From positions 1 through 64,000 of the forward strand of contig NZ_WHJH01000005.1 in the NCBI RefSeq assembly GCF_011682145.1: 64,000 bases of DNA, read 5' to 3'. Below the pieces are notes generated by a model. That model saw only the letters and a list, made by a program, of their open reading frames with translations, ran no database searches and was not told the DNA's origin. The stretch is from Massilia mucilaginosa (lineage in GTDB: Bacteria; Pseudomonadota; Gammaproteobacteria; Burkholderiales; Burkholderiaceae_D). The first letter of the stretch is position 1; the number at the start of each line of letters is the position of its first letter. This document shows positions 1-10,397 of this stretch, one piece after another. A program made the position numbers and the translations under genes.

Positions 1-2
1 TT

Positions 3-260
3 GAAATCGCCAAGGCCGCTCTCGAAGCGAAGTGCCAGCCTACCGACATCAGCTTTGTGCTGGCACTGCGCACGATCCAATATGAGTTGTTCATCGCGGC
101 AGCAACTCAGGCCCAAGGAAAACTCCCTGCCACCTTAAGCCGACTACGGGAAAGGCTGGTACTCGATCTGAAGACTTACCGACCCGATCGGACGTTCGAC
201 CGGGGCGTAAAAGCGAAAGCGCAGAGATATCCGGTAACCAGATTGAAGTCAAGCGCTTAA
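3..260 (+). CDS. IS4-type transposase, C-terminal fragment (cut by window edge)
   Basis: The frame is open from the first bases of the window and ends in TAA at 258-260, so only the last 85 residues of a gene that starts upstream are visible. The end of the protein (residues such as ALRTIQYELF and a basic RGVKAKAQRYPV tail) resembles the C-terminus of IS4-family DDE transposases; the catalytic residues lie outside the window. The 13 bases after the stop (about 261-273) may contain the right end of the element, after which a palindromic repeat begins. Family assignment is from memory of C-terminal style and is moderate. Confidence 0.6.
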   Translation, partial: EIAKAALEAKCQPTDISFVLALRTIQYELFIAAATQAQGKLPATLSRLRERLVLDLKTYRPDRTFDRGVKAKAQRYPVTRLKSSA

Positions 261-273
261 CTTAACGGCATTA

Positions 274-286
274 GGGTCAGAGCTCT
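274..286. repeat. REP-like half palindrome downstream of the RAYT gene
   Basis: GGGTCAGAGCTCT at this site matches, in inverted orientation, the core of the two copies at 1087-1113 and 1143-1169. It holds most of the GTCAGAGCTCTGAC palindrome but the last bases differ (AAATT follows instead of GAC), so it is a truncated or diverged copy. Its position between the IS end and the RAYT stop codon makes the RAYT gene flanked on both sides. Confidence 0.6.
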
Positions 287-309
287 AAATTGAAATGATT
301 GTCCACGGT

Positions 310-993
310 CTAGTCTCGGCACCGACCTCGACGTCTCGGCATTACATCTGTGCCTCTGGTAATTGCCAACCGTTCAATGAACTCTTCGCTGCCGAACACG
401 GCGTTTCGATTGGTGGCATAGCGTACCTGCTCAAGCATTGACCAAGGCATTTCTTCCTCGAACAAGGCGCGATACCTGAGCTCGCGTTCGGGCCGCTCGG
501 TCCCGAGCGCTTCATACAGGGCGTGTGGTTCGACAATGTTGTCTGCTTCGCCGTAGGCGTTCGTTTGATAACTCGACCACCGGTAGTCCAGCGGGTGATC
601 CACCATGCCGGCCCGCACCGGGTTCAGTTCGATATAGCGCTGACACACAAACAAATACCGCGCGTCCTGGACCAGGCATGAGTGATATCTGCCCTGCCAC
701 AGCGTGCCCGTTCGGTTGCGGCGTCGATTGACATACGGAACATATCGCTCCCCGAGCATCTTCATCATAACGGCGGGTGATGAGCAGGACTGTGGAGATA
801 CCAGTAAATGCACGTGATTCGTCATCAGTACATACGCATGAACGCGGCATCCTGCCTGTTGGGCGCAGAGTCGAAGCATATCGAGATACACGAGATAGTC
901 CGCTTCAGCAAAAAAGCATGGCAAGCGGTTATTGCCTCGTTGAATGATATGAAGAGGAACGTCGGGGATAATCAAGCGGGTTCGGCGGGGCAT
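310..993 (-). CDS. REP-associated tyrosine transposase (Y1_Tnp/IS200-like)
   Basis: This 227-residue protein has the marks of the Y1 transposase domain: an RRTRLIIPDVPLHIIQRGN start, the HUH metal-binding motif in TNHVHLLVSP near residue 60, and the helix with the catalytic tyrosine in QRYIELNPVRAGMV near residue 119. The WSSYQ sequence that follows is also typical. RAYTs act on REP palindromes as single-strand endonucleases/transferases and are usually single-copy and domesticated rather than flanked by IS ends. The palindromes on both sides fit this. The gene stands alone, reading towards the IS fragment. Confidence 0.88.
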   Translation of the reverse strand: MPRRTRLIIPDVPLHIIQRGNNRLPCFFAEADYLVYLDMLRLCAQQAGCRVHAYVLMTNHVHLLVSPQSCSSPAVMMKMLGERYVPYVNRRRNRTGTLWQGRYHSCLVQDARYLFVCQRYIELNPVRAGMVDHPLDYRWSSYQTNAYGEADNIVEPHALYEALGTERPERELRYRALFEEEMPWSMLEQVRYATNRNAVFGSEEFIERLAITRGTDVMPRRRGRCRD

Positions 994-1086
994 AAGGTGC
1001 TCCGAAAATAGATGGGATGAGCAAGCTGCGCCAGCCTAACGTCTTAGGCGATCTGATCTTGGTGATGCATCAATTGTGCGCGTGTT

Positions 1087-1113
1087 ATTGCTAGTCAGAG
1101 CTCTGACCCCGGT
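1087..1113. repeat. 27-bp direct repeat, copy 1 (REP-like palindrome)
   Basis: This 27-bp sequence is identical to 1143-1169, with 29 bp between the copies. Its core is the perfect 14-bp palindrome GTCAGAGCTCTGAC followed by CCCGGT. It lies upstream of the RAYT gene and shares its core with 274-286, so it is probably a REP recognised by that transposase. Confidence 0.8.
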
Positions 1114-1142
1114 GTGGAGAAAAGCATGCGATCAAGAATTTA

Positions 1143-1169
1143 ATTGCTAGTCAGAGCTCTGACCCCGGT
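1143..1169. repeat. 27-bp direct repeat, copy 2 (REP-like palindrome)
   Basis: This is an exact second copy of 1087-1113 in the same orientation. It ends about 80 bp before the amidohydrolase start codon, so the rest of the 994-1248 gap may hold that gene's promoter. I see no clear -35/-10 pair there. Confidence 0.8.
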
Positions 1170-1248
1170 TTAGCGGCGAGCGGTCAAGCAACACGTTGAC
1201 GACCCGGCAAAGCGCGCTACACTTTGGTCTTGCCCACCGAATGGAGTA

Positions 1249-2931
1249 ATGATGCGTCCGATTCCTCTGCAGTGCTGCTTCGCCATCCTCGCCGCCCTCG
1301 GGGCGCTCGCGCCGGCGCAGGCGGACACCGTCCTCGATAACGCCAACGGTTACACCCTCAACAGCCGCAATGAGTTGCTGCGCTTTACCTCCCTGGCGTT
1401 CGATGGCAAGGGCCGCATCCTGGCCGTCGGCAGCGCCGCCCAGACCCGCGCCAAGGCGCCCAAGGCGCGCCACATCGACCTGCAGGGAAAAACCGTCCTC
1501 CCCGGCCTGATCGACGCCCACGGCCACGTGTTCGGCCTCGGCGAGATGCTCACCCAGCTCGACCTGGCCGGCAGCGCGACCCTGGCCGACGCCCTCAAAG
1601 CCGCCACCGAGTACGCTCGCGCCAATCCCGCGCACCCCTGGCTGCGCGGGCGCGGCTGGAACCAGGAAATCTGGAAGCTGGGCCGCTTTCCCACCGCCGC
1701 CGAACTCGATGGCGCCGTCGCCGACCGCCCCATCTGGCTCGCACGGGTCGACGGCCACGCCGGCTGGGCCAACACGCGCGCCCTGCAACTGGCCGGCATC
1801 ACCAAGGACACGCCCGATCCGGCCGGCGGCAAGATCGTGCGCGACGCCGACGGCCATGCCACCGGGGTGCTGATCGACGCCGCCCAGGACCTGGTCGCCA
1901 GGGTCCTGCCCAAGCAATCCGAGGCCCAGGCCAGAGTCGTCCTCGAGCGCGCCCTCAGGCAGATCGCGCAAATGGGCCTGACCAGCGTGCACGATGCGGG
2001 CGTGAACGTCGGCCAGGATGCGCTTTACCGCGACTACGCCAGCCACGGCCAGCTCACCGCGCGCGTGTACGGCATGATCGGCGATGTCGGCGCCGACTTC
2101 GATCAGCTCTCGGCCAAGGGCCCTTTGACAAGCTACGCCAGCGACCTGTATGCGCTGCGCGCGGTCAAGCTGTATTCGGACGGCGCCCTGGGCAGCCGCG
2201 GCGCCGCCCTGATCGCCCCCTACAGCGACGAACCGGCCTCGCACGGCCTGCTGTTCCGCCAGAACGCCGAGATTGTCGCGATGATGGACAAGGCGATGCG
2301 GCGCGGCTACCAGGTCAACGTGCATGCCATCGGCGACGCCGGCAACCGCCAGATCCTGGACGGCTACCAGCAGCTGATCGCGCGCCATAAGGGCAAGGGC
2401 GGCGCCGCGCTGCGCCACCGCATCGAGCACGCGCAGGTCGTCGCCCCCGCCGATATCGGGCGCTTCAAGGCCATCGGCATCGTGCCGTCGATGCAGCCGA
2501 CCCACGCCACATCCGACATGAACATGGCCGAACAGCGCGTCGGCCCGGAACGCATCAAGGGCGCCTACGCCTGGCGCACTTTCCTCAAGCAGGGCTCGCG
2601 CATCGCTTGCGGTTCGGACTTCCCGGTGGAGTCGTCCAACCCGTTCTTCGGCATCCACGCGGCCGTCACGCGCCAGGATGCGGCGGGCCAGCCGGCCGCC
2701 GGCTGGTATGCCAACCAGGCCATGACGCTCAAGGAGGCGCTGCGCTGCTTCACGCTCGACGCGGCCTACGCCGGCCACCAGGAAAAATCCACCGGTTCGC
2801 TCGAAAAGGGCAAGTGGGCCGATTTCATCGTCGTCGACCAGGACCTGTTCAGCATGCCGGCGGCCGATATCCACAAGGTCGGCGTGCTGCAAACCTGGGT
2901 CGGAGGCCGCCAGGTGTTCAAAAAAGAGTAA
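1249..2931 (+). CDS. Secreted metal-dependent amidohydrolase (YtcJ-like, amidohydrolase_3)
   Basis: The 560-residue protein begins with a signal peptide (hydrophobic stretch to about residue 25, ending APAQA). The amidohydrolase TIM barrel follows, with the metal ligand motif DAHGHVFG near residue 90 and later conserved histidines in NVHAIGDAGN and HRIEHAQ. CGSDFPVE supplies the barrel aspartate. This is the YtcJ/NfdA-type subgroup, whose members cleave amides of varied substrates; the substrate here is unknown. ATG codons occur at 1249 and 1252, and TGGAG at 1242 gives better spacing to the second. It precedes the hut operon, but the HutC-type promoter lies after it, so it is probably a separate unit. 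Confidence 0.85.
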   Translation: MMRPIPLQCCFAILAALGALAPAQADTVLDNANGYTLNSRNELLRFTSLAFDGKGRILAVGSAAQTRAKAPKARHIDLQGKTVLPGLIDAHGHVFGLGEMLTQLDLAGSATLADALKAATEYARANPAHPWLRGRGWNQEIWKLGRFPTAAELDGAVADRPIWLARVDGHAGWANTRALQLAGITKDTPDPAGGKIVRDADGHATGVLIDAAQDLVARVLPKQSEAQARVVLERALRQIAQMGLTSVHDAGVNVGQDALYRDYASHGQLTARVYGMIGDVGADFDQLSAKGPLTSYASDLYALRAVKLYSDGALGSRGAALIAPYSDEPASHGLLFRQNAEIVAMMDKAMRRGYQVNVHAIGDAGNRQILDGYQQLIARHKGKGGAALRHRIEHAQVVAPADIGRFKAIGIVPSMQPTHATSDMNMAEQRVGPERIKGAYAWRTFLKQGSRIACGSDFPVESSNPFFGIHAAVTRQDAAGQPAAGWYANQAMTLKEALRCFTLDAAYAGHQEKSTGSLEKGKWADFIVVDQDLFSMPAADIHKVGVLQTWVGGRQVFKKE

Positions 2932-2954
2932 GCCCGCAGGGGCGCATAAATGAT

Positions 2955-2983
2955 TTGACTTGGTTGTATATACAACTTAGACT
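2955..2983 (+). promoter_or_regulatory. hut promoter with HutC-type operator inside the spacer
   Basis: TTGACT at 2955-2960 and TAGACT at 2978-2983 are separated by exactly 17 bp, a good sigma-70 arrangement. The spacer contains the perfect 14-bp palindrome GTTGTATATACAAC (2963-2976). This matches the TGTATATACA core of operators bound by HutC, the urocanate-responsive GntR-type repressor. A repressor on this site would cover both promoter elements. About 70 bp separate the -10 from the hutU start. No hutC gene is in the window. Confidence 0.82.
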
Positions 2984-3050
2984 TTGAAGCTGCACGCAGG
3001 CGCGTGGCGCTTGCGCACGCGCCTGCCCCTAAACTCTTGAAGGAGATGCC

Positions 3051-4763
<1,713 letters not shown>

Positions 4764-4804
4764 CGGGTTAACTTCCGACCCTCGCACATCTGAACAGAGC
4801 AAAC

Positions 4805-6355
4805 ATGAACACGACTTCGAACAAGGGCTGGACCCTTACTCCCGGCGCAATGAGCATGGCCGACCTGCGCGCCGTCTGGGCCGCACCGGGCGCGCTCACG
4901 CTGGCGCCATCGGCTTACCCGGCCATCCTGGCCTCGGCCGCGGCGGTCGACGCCATCGTCGCCAAGGGCGACGCCGCGTACGGCATCAACACCGGTTTCG
5001 GCATCCTGGCCAAGACCCGCATCCCGGACGAAAAGCTGGAAGAACTGCAGCGCAACCTGATCCTGTCGCACTCGGTCGGCACCGGCGCGCTGCTGTCGGA
5101 CGCGGTGGTGCGCCTGATCGTGCTGATGAAAATCGGCAGCCTGGCGCGCGGCTTTTCGGGCGTGCGCCCGCTCATCATCGACACCCTGATCGCGCTGTAC
5201 AACGCCGGCATCATGCCCGCCATTCCGGCCAAGGGCTCGGTCGGCGCCTCGGGCGACCTGGCGCCGCTGGCGCACATGACCCTGGCCATGCTGGGCGTGG
5301 GCCAGGTGCGCGTGAACGGCGAACTGGTGGAAGCGGCGGACGCGCTCAAGGCGGCCGGCATCGCGCCGGTGGTACTCGGCCCCAAGGAAGGCCTGGCGCT
5401 GATCAACGGCACCCAGGTGTCGACCGCGCTGGCGCTGCATGGCCTGTTCATGACCGAGCGCCTGCTGGAAGCGGCCATGGTGGCCGGTTCCCTGTCGCTG
5501 GACGCGGCCAAGGGCAGCGACGCGCCGTTCGACGCGCGCGTGCATGAAGTGCGCGGCCAGCCGGGCCAGATCGCGGCGGCCGCCATCTATCGCCAGCTGG
5601 TGGCGTCGAGCGCGATTCGCGCGTCGCACCTGGTCGGCGACGAGCGCGTGCAGGACCCGTACAGCCTGCGCTGCCAGCCGCAGGTCATGGGCGCGATCAT
5701 GGACCTGATCGCGAACGTCTCGCGCACCCTGCTGATCGAAGCGAATGCGGTCACCGACAATCCGCTCATTTTCGCCGCTACCGGCGAGATCATCTCGGGC
5801 GGGAATTTCCACGCCGAGCCGGTCGCCTTCGCGGCCGACACGCTGGCGCTGGCGATCGCCGAAATCGGCGGCCTGGCCGAGCGCCGCATCGCGCTGCTGA
5901 TCGATGCCACCTTGTCGGGCCTTCCGCCATTCCTGGTGCGCGAACCGGGCGTCAATTCGGGCTTCATGATCGCCCACGTCACCGCCGCCGCGCTGGCGTC
6001 GGAAAACAAGTCGCTGGCGCATCCGGCCAGCGTCGACAGCCTGCCTACCTCGGCCAACCAGGAAGACCACGTCAGCATGGCGACCTTCGCGGCGCGCCGC
6101 CTGGACGAGATGGCGCACAATACGGCGGTGATTGTCGCCATCGAGCTGCTGGCGGCGGCGCAGGGGATCGATTTCCATCGGCCGCTCACCTCCTCGCCGC
6201 ATCTGGAGCACGTGCACCAGCAACTGCGCCACAAGGTGCCGTTCTTCGATGCCGACCGTTTCTTCGCGCCCGATATCGAGGCCGCGCGCCAGATGGTGCT
6301 GAACGGCGAGTTGAGTGCGTCCTGCAAGCCGCTGTTCGCGGCGCTGTACACTTGA
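4805..6355 (+). CDS. hutH: Histidine ammonia-lyase
   Basis: HutH deaminates L-histidine to trans-urocanate, the entry step of the pathway. The 516-residue protein carries the [15 protein letters not shown] signature, in which Ala148-Ser149-Gly150 cyclise to the MIO electrophile. Other lyase-family landmarks are YGINTGFG near residue 59 and NQEDHVSM near residue 418. It starts 41 bp after hutU and shares its promoter. HutH before HutG and HutF gives pathway order with the hydratase moved to the front. Confidence 0.97.
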   Translation: MNTTSNKGWTLTPGAMSMADLRAVWAAPGALTLAPSAYPAILASAAAVDAIVAKGDAAYGINTGFGILAKTRIPDEKLEELQRNLILSHSVGTGALLSDAVVRLIVLMKIGSLARGFSGVRPLIIDTLIALYNAGIMPAIPAKGSVGASGDLAPLAHMTLAMLGVGQVRVNGELVEAADALKAAGIAPVVLGPKEGLALINGTQVSTALALHGLFMTERLLEAAMVAGSLSLDAAKGSDAPFDARVHEVRGQPGQIAAAAIYRQLVASSAIRASHLVGDERVQDPYSLRCQPQVMGAIMDLIANVSRTLLIEANAVTDNPLIFAATGEIISGGNFHAEPVAFAADTLALAIAEIGGLAERRIALLIDATLSGLPPFLVREPGVNSGFMIAHVTAAALASENKSLAHPASVDSLPTSANQEDHVSMATFAARRLDEMAHNTAVIVAIELLAAAQGIDFHRPLTSSPHLEHVHQQLRHKVPFFDADRFFAPDIEAARQMVLNGELSASCKPLFAALYT

Positions 6356-6413
6356 CCAGGTAACCAGGCCAACTACTCAGGCAAACATGCAAGAAAGGTA
6401 AAGGTGGGCGATC

Positions 6414-7202
6414 ATGGATTTTGACTTCAAGGCGGGCAGTATCCCTATGCTGGTGTCGATGCCGCACGTGGGCACCGACATCCCGGACGACATCGCGGCG
6501 CGCCTGTCGCCCGACGCGCTGGCGCGTCCGGATACCGACTGGCACCTGGCGCAGCTGTACGGCTTCCTGGGGGAGATGGGCGCCTCGACCCTGGCGGCGC
6601 GCTGGTCGCGCTACGTGATCGACCTCAATCGCCCGCCGGAAGACAGCAACCTCTATCCGGGGCTGGACACGACCGGGCTTTGTCCGGTCGACACCTTCGC
6701 CAACACGGCGCTGTATCTGGAAGGCCAGGCGCCCGACGAGCATGACGTGCGCGGACGGCTGGTGCGCTACTGGCAGCCGTACCACCGCCAGCTGCGTTGC
6801 GAAATCGACCGCCTGCTGGCGCTGCACGGCAAGGTGGTGCTGTGGGATGCGCATTCGATCGCATCAAGGGTGCCGCGCTTTTTCGAGGGCCGCCTGCCGG
6901 ACCTCAATTTCGGCAGCGCCCAGGGCACTTCCTGCGCGCCCGGGCTGGAACAGGCCGTGGTCGGCGTGGCGCAGGCGCAGGACCGCTTTTCGGTGGCCGT
7001 CAACGGCCGCTTCAAGGGCGGCTACATCACGCGCCACTACGGCCAGCCAGATGTCAACGTGCACGCGATCCAGCTGGAGATGTGCCAGGTGCTGTACATG
7101 GACGAAAGCGCGCCGTTCGCCTACCGCCCGGATGTCGCGGCCGAGGTCCAGCCGCTGCTGCGCAAACTGACCGAAGCGGCCGTGGGCTGGGTGCGCGCAT
7201 GA
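6414..7202 (+). CDS. hutG: N-formylglutamate amidohydrolase
   Basis: This 262-residue protein hydrolyses N-formyl-L-glutamate to glutamate and formate, the last step of the five-step pathway. It matches the FGase family: MPHVGTDIP near the start, SRYVIDLNRPPED around residue 65 and LWDAHSIASRVPRFFEG near residue 145, which supply the metal ligands. AAAGGTGGGCGATC before the ATG is the ribosome site. The stop overlaps the hutF start in ATGA (7199-7202), so translation of the two is coupled. Confidence 0.95.
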   Translation: MDFDFKAGSIPMLVSMPHVGTDIPDDIAARLSPDALARPDTDWHLAQLYGFLGEMGASTLAARWSRYVIDLNRPPEDSNLYPGLDTTGLCPVDTFANTALYLEGQAPDEHDVRGRLVRYWQPYHRQLRCEIDRLLALHGKVVLWDAHSIASRVPRFFEGRLPDLNFGSAQGTSCAPGLEQAVVGVAQAQDRFSVAVNGRFKGGYITRHYGQPDVNVHAIQLEMCQVLYMDESAPFAYRPDVAAEVQPLLRKLTEAAVGWVRA

Positions 7203-8572
7203 GCGAGCCGCGCGTCCTGTTCGCGCGCCAGGCCCTGCTGGCCGATGGCTGGCAGCGCGATGTGCGTCTCGAATGGGATGCCGGCGGCACGCTGCTGGCG
7301 GTTACGCCGGGCGCGCAGCACAAGGGCGAGCCGGTCGCGGACATCGTTTTGCCCGGCATGGTCAACCTGCATTCGCACGCCTTCCAGCGCGCCCTCGGCG
7401 GCCTGACCGAAACCGCCGGCGAAGGCCCGGACAGTTTCTGGACCTGGCGCCAGCTGATGTACCGCTTCGCGCGCAACATCACGCCGGAGCATATCGAGGC
7501 CATCGCCGCGCAGCTGTTCTCGGAATGCCTGCGCCATGGCTACACCTCGGTGTGCGAATTTCATTACGTGCAGCGCGACCAGGATGGGACGATGTACGCG
7601 CGCCCGGCGCAAACGGCCGAACGCGTGGTCGCCGCCGCGCAGATGACCGGCATCGGCGTGACCATGCTGCCGGTCCTGTACAGCTACGCCGGCTTCGGCG
7701 ACAAGCCGCTGGCGCCCGAGCAGCGGCGTTTTCGCACCGATGCCGCCGACGTGCTGCGCATCGTCGAGGCGCTTGAACCTTTGCGCGGCAGCCAGGTCGA
7801 AGTCGGCGTGGCCCCGCATTCGCTGCGCGCGGCCTCGCTGGGCCAGATCCGCGAGGTGCTGGCGGCGCTGCCGGCGGCCCGTCCGCTGCACATCCACATC
7901 GCCGAGCAGCAGGGCGAAGTCGAACAGTGTCTGACGGTGACCGGCCAGCGCCCGGTGCGCTATTTGATGGACAACGTCGCGCTCGATGCGCGCTGGTGCC
8001 TGGTGCACGCCACCCACCTGGACGAGGGCGAAGTCGCCGCGCTGGCCGCCAGCGGCGCCGTGGCCGGCCTGTGCCCGACCACCGAGGCCAACCTGGGCGA
8101 CGGCCTGTTCCCGCTCGCGCCCTTCCTGGCGGCGGGTGGGCGCATCGGCATCGGCAGCGACAGCCACGTTTCGCAGTCGCCGGTGGAGGAATTACGCTGG
8201 CTCGAATACGGCCAGCGCCTGCTGCACCAGAAGCGCAACGTGGCGGCGTCGCCAGCGCAGCGCCGCGTGGGCGACTTTTTGTGGCAAAGTGCCTTGCACG
8301 GCGGCGCGCTGGCCAGCGGGCGCCCGGTGGGCGTGCTGGCGGTGGGCAAACGGGCCGATCTGCTGGTGCTCGACAGCGAGCATCCGAACCTGGCCGGCAT
8401 CGGCGCGGACGATGTGCTGGGCAGTGTTATCTTCTGCGGTAACGACAATCTAGTCAGGGATGTGATGGTGGGCGGCCGCTGGGTCGTGCGCCATCGCGAG
8501 CACATTGCGCAAATGGCGATTGCGCAGCGCTACAAACAGACCATCGCCGAACTGCGCAAGCTACGACCATGA
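7199..8572 (+). CDS. hutF: Formimidoylglutamate deiminase
   Basis: HutF removes ammonia from N-formimino-L-glutamate to give N-formylglutamate, the substrate of HutG; having both defines the five-step route. I start it at the ATG of the ATGA overlap with hutG. The open frame continues further upstream, but that part is hutG read in another frame. The 457-residue protein is an amidohydrolase-superfamily TIM barrel, with the HxH metal motif in GMVNLHSHAFQRA near residue 57, PHSLRA and HIHIAEQQ in the middle, and the later GIGSDSHVS aspartate motif. Its length is normal for HutF. Confidence 0.94.
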   Translation: MSEPRVLFARQALLADGWQRDVRLEWDAGGTLLAVTPGAQHKGEPVADIVLPGMVNLHSHAFQRALGGLTETAGEGPDSFWTWRQLMYRFARNITPEHIEAIAAQLFSECLRHGYTSVCEFHYVQRDQDGTMYARPAQTAERVVAAAQMTGIGVTMLPVLYSYAGFGDKPLAPEQRRFRTDAADVLRIVEALEPLRGSQVEVGVAPHSLRAASLGQIREVLAALPAARPLHIHIAEQQGEVEQCLTVTGQRPVRYLMDNVALDARWCLVHATHLDEGEVAALAASGAVAGLCPTTEANLGDGLFPLAPFLAAGGRIGIGSDSHVSQSPVEELRWLEYGQRLLHQKRNVAASPAQRRVGDFLWQSALHGGALASGRPVGVLAVGKRADLLVLDSEHPNLAGIGADDVLGSVIFCGNDNLVRDVMVGGRWVVRHREHIAQMAIAQRYKQTIAELRKLRP

Positions 8573-9153
8573 CAATCCTGATCCCCTACGCCAGCCTGGT
8601 GGCGTCGCCGTGGAAGAACGGCGGCGGCAGCACCACCGAAATCGCCATCTCGCCCCCTGGTGCGGGGCTCGACACCTTCGACTGGCGCATCAGCCTGGCC
8701 ACCATCGCCAGCAGCGGGCCGTTCTCGGTTTTTGAGGGCATCGACCGCACCCTGGCGCTGGTCGACGGCCCGGGCGTGACGCTCGATATCGAGGGCGACG
8801 GCCGCTTTGTGCTCAGCGAAGACGAGCCGGTGCTCGAATTCGCCGGCGAGGCGCAGGTGCTCGCCACCGCCGGTGCGCGGCCGACCACCGATTTCAACGT
8901 CATGACGCGGCGCGAGCGCTGCTCGCACCAGCTGGGCAAGCGCAGCCTGTCGGGCATATCCGGCCTTGCCACGCGCGCCGACCTGACCATTCTGTTCCTG
9001 GCCGAGGGCGAGAGCCTGGAAGTGAGCAGCGACGACCAGCGCATCGGCATGGTGCGCTACGACGCCATGCTGTTCGAGGGCGACGCCACCTGGACGCTCG
9101 AAGCCGGCCAGGCGACGATCTTCATCGTCGATATCTACTTCCATGAGGATTAA
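8569..9153 (+). CDS. hutD: HutD family protein
   Basis: This 194-residue cupin-fold protein is recognised by SPWKNGGGSTTEIAI near residue 12 and DWRISLATIASSGPFS, both HutD-family marks. Its role is not enzymatic as far as is known. In Pseudomonas, HutD is thought to moderate hut operon expression, perhaps by binding urocanate or formimidoylglutamate. It overlaps the hutF stop by ATGA (8569-8572) and is followed after 3 bp by hutI, so it belongs to the same transcript. Confidence 0.92.
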   Translation: MTILIPYASLVASPWKNGGGSTTEIAISPPGAGLDTFDWRISLATIASSGPFSVFEGIDRTLALVDGPGVTLDIEGDGRFVLSEDEPVLEFAGEAQVLATAGARPTTDFNVMTRRERCSHQLGKRSLSGISGLATRADLTILFLAEGESLEVSSDDQRIGMVRYDAMLFEGDATWTLEAGQATIFIVDIYFHED

Positions 9154-9156
9154 GCG

Positions 9157-10380
9157 ATGACGACCTGCGACGCACTGTTCACCAATGTGCACCTGGCCAC
9201 CATGGAGCAGGGCTACGGCGAACTGCGCGACGGCGCCATTGCGGTGAGCGGCGGGCGGATTGCCTGGCTCGGGCCGCGCGCCGGGGCGCCGCAGGCGGGA
9301 ACCGTGCACGATGGCGGCGGCTGCTGGCTTACGCCCGGCCTGGTCGACTGCCACACCCACATCATCCACGCCGGCAACCGCAGCGACGAATTCGAGGCGC
9401 GCCTGAACGGCGCCACCTATGAAGACATCGCCAACGCCGGCGGCGGCATCATGTCCACCGTGCGCGCCACCCGCGCCGCGTCCGAAGACGAGCTGCTGCG
9501 CCAGAGCCTGCCGCGCGTGGCCAGCCTGCTGGCCGAAGGCGTGACCACGCTCGAAATCAAGTCCGGCTACGGCCTCACCCTGGAAGACGAGGCCAAGATG
9601 CTGCGCGCGGCGCGCCGCGTGGCGCAGGTGCTGCCGGTCGCCGTGTCGGCCACGTTCCTGGGCGCGCACGCGCTGCCGCCGGAATTCGCCGGCCGCGCCG
9701 ACGATTATGTGGACGAGATCTGCCAGCGCATGCTGCCGCAACTGGCGGCCCTGGGCCTGGCCGACGCGGTCGACGCCTTTTGCGAGCGGATCGGCTTCAG
9801 CAATGCCCAGACCGAGCGCATTTTCGAGGCGGCACGGCGCCACGGCATGCCGGTCAAGCTGCATGCGGAGCAGTTGTCGGACCAGGGCGGGGCCGAGCTG
9901 GTGGCGCGCTTCGGCGGACTGTCGGCCGATCACCTGGAGCATCTGAGCCTGGCCGGCATCGACGCCATGGCGGCATCCGGCACGGTGGCGGTGCTGCTGC
10001 CGGGCGCTTACTACTTCCTGCGCGATACCGTGCAGCCACCCGTGACGGCGCTGCGCGCGGCCGGCGTGCCGATGGCGGTGGCCACCGACTGCAATCCCGG
10101 CACCTCGCCGATGACGTCGATCCTGCTAGCGATGAACATGGCCTGCACCTTGTGGCGCCTCACGCCCCAGGAGGCGCTGGCCGGCACCACCATCCACGCC
10201 GCGCGCGCGCTTGGCCTGGCAAGCGATATCGGCTCGCTGGCGCTCGGCAAGCGCGCCGATTTCGCGCTGTGGGACATCGCGCGCCCGGCCGACCTGTCGT
10301 ACGCGATGGGCTTGAACCCCTGCCGCGCTGTCGTCAATGCGGGCGTGCTGCGCAAACCGGTGGTAAGCTTGCCCGATTAA
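9157..10380 (+). CDS. hutI: Imidazolonepropionase
   Basis: HutI opens the ring of imidazolonepropionate to give N-formimino-L-glutamate, the substrate of HutF. The 407-residue TIM-barrel amidohydrolase has the metal motif [12 protein letters not shown] near residue 67, [13 protein letters not shown] near residue 130, [12 protein letters not shown] in the middle and [10 protein letters not shown] near residue 310, all typical of HutI. It starts 3 bp after hutD. With hutU, hutH, hutF and hutG it completes the pathway from histidine to glutamate, formate and two ammonia. Confidence 0.96.
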   Translation: MTTCDALFTNVHLATMEQGYGELRDGAIAVSGGRIAWLGPRAGAPQAGTVHDGGGCWLTPGLVDCHTHIIHAGNRSDEFEARLNGATYEDIANAGGGIMSTVRATRAASEDELLRQSLPRVASLLAEGVTTLEIKSGYGLTLEDEAKMLRAARRVAQVLPVAVSATFLGAHALPPEFAGRADDYVDEICQRMLPQLAALGLADAVDAFCERIGFSNAQTERIFEAARRHGMPVKLHAEQLSDQGGAELVARFGGLSADHLEHLSLAGIDAMAASGTVAVLLPGAYYFLRDTVQPPVTALRAAGVPMAVATDCNPGTSPMTSILLAMNMACTLWRLTPQEALAGTTIHAARALGLASDIGSLALGKRADFALWDIARPADLSYAMGLNPCRAVVNAGVLRKPVVSLPD

Positions 10381-10397
10381 TTTGTCGGGAGAGTGCC

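Noticed and set aside
1147-2892. Long open frame opposite the amidohydrolase gene (581 codons, minus strand)
   Set aside because: High GC leaves the antisense frame open. The residues are rich in Gly, Arg, Ala and His with no domain, and the plus-strand gene is a clear amidohydrolase.
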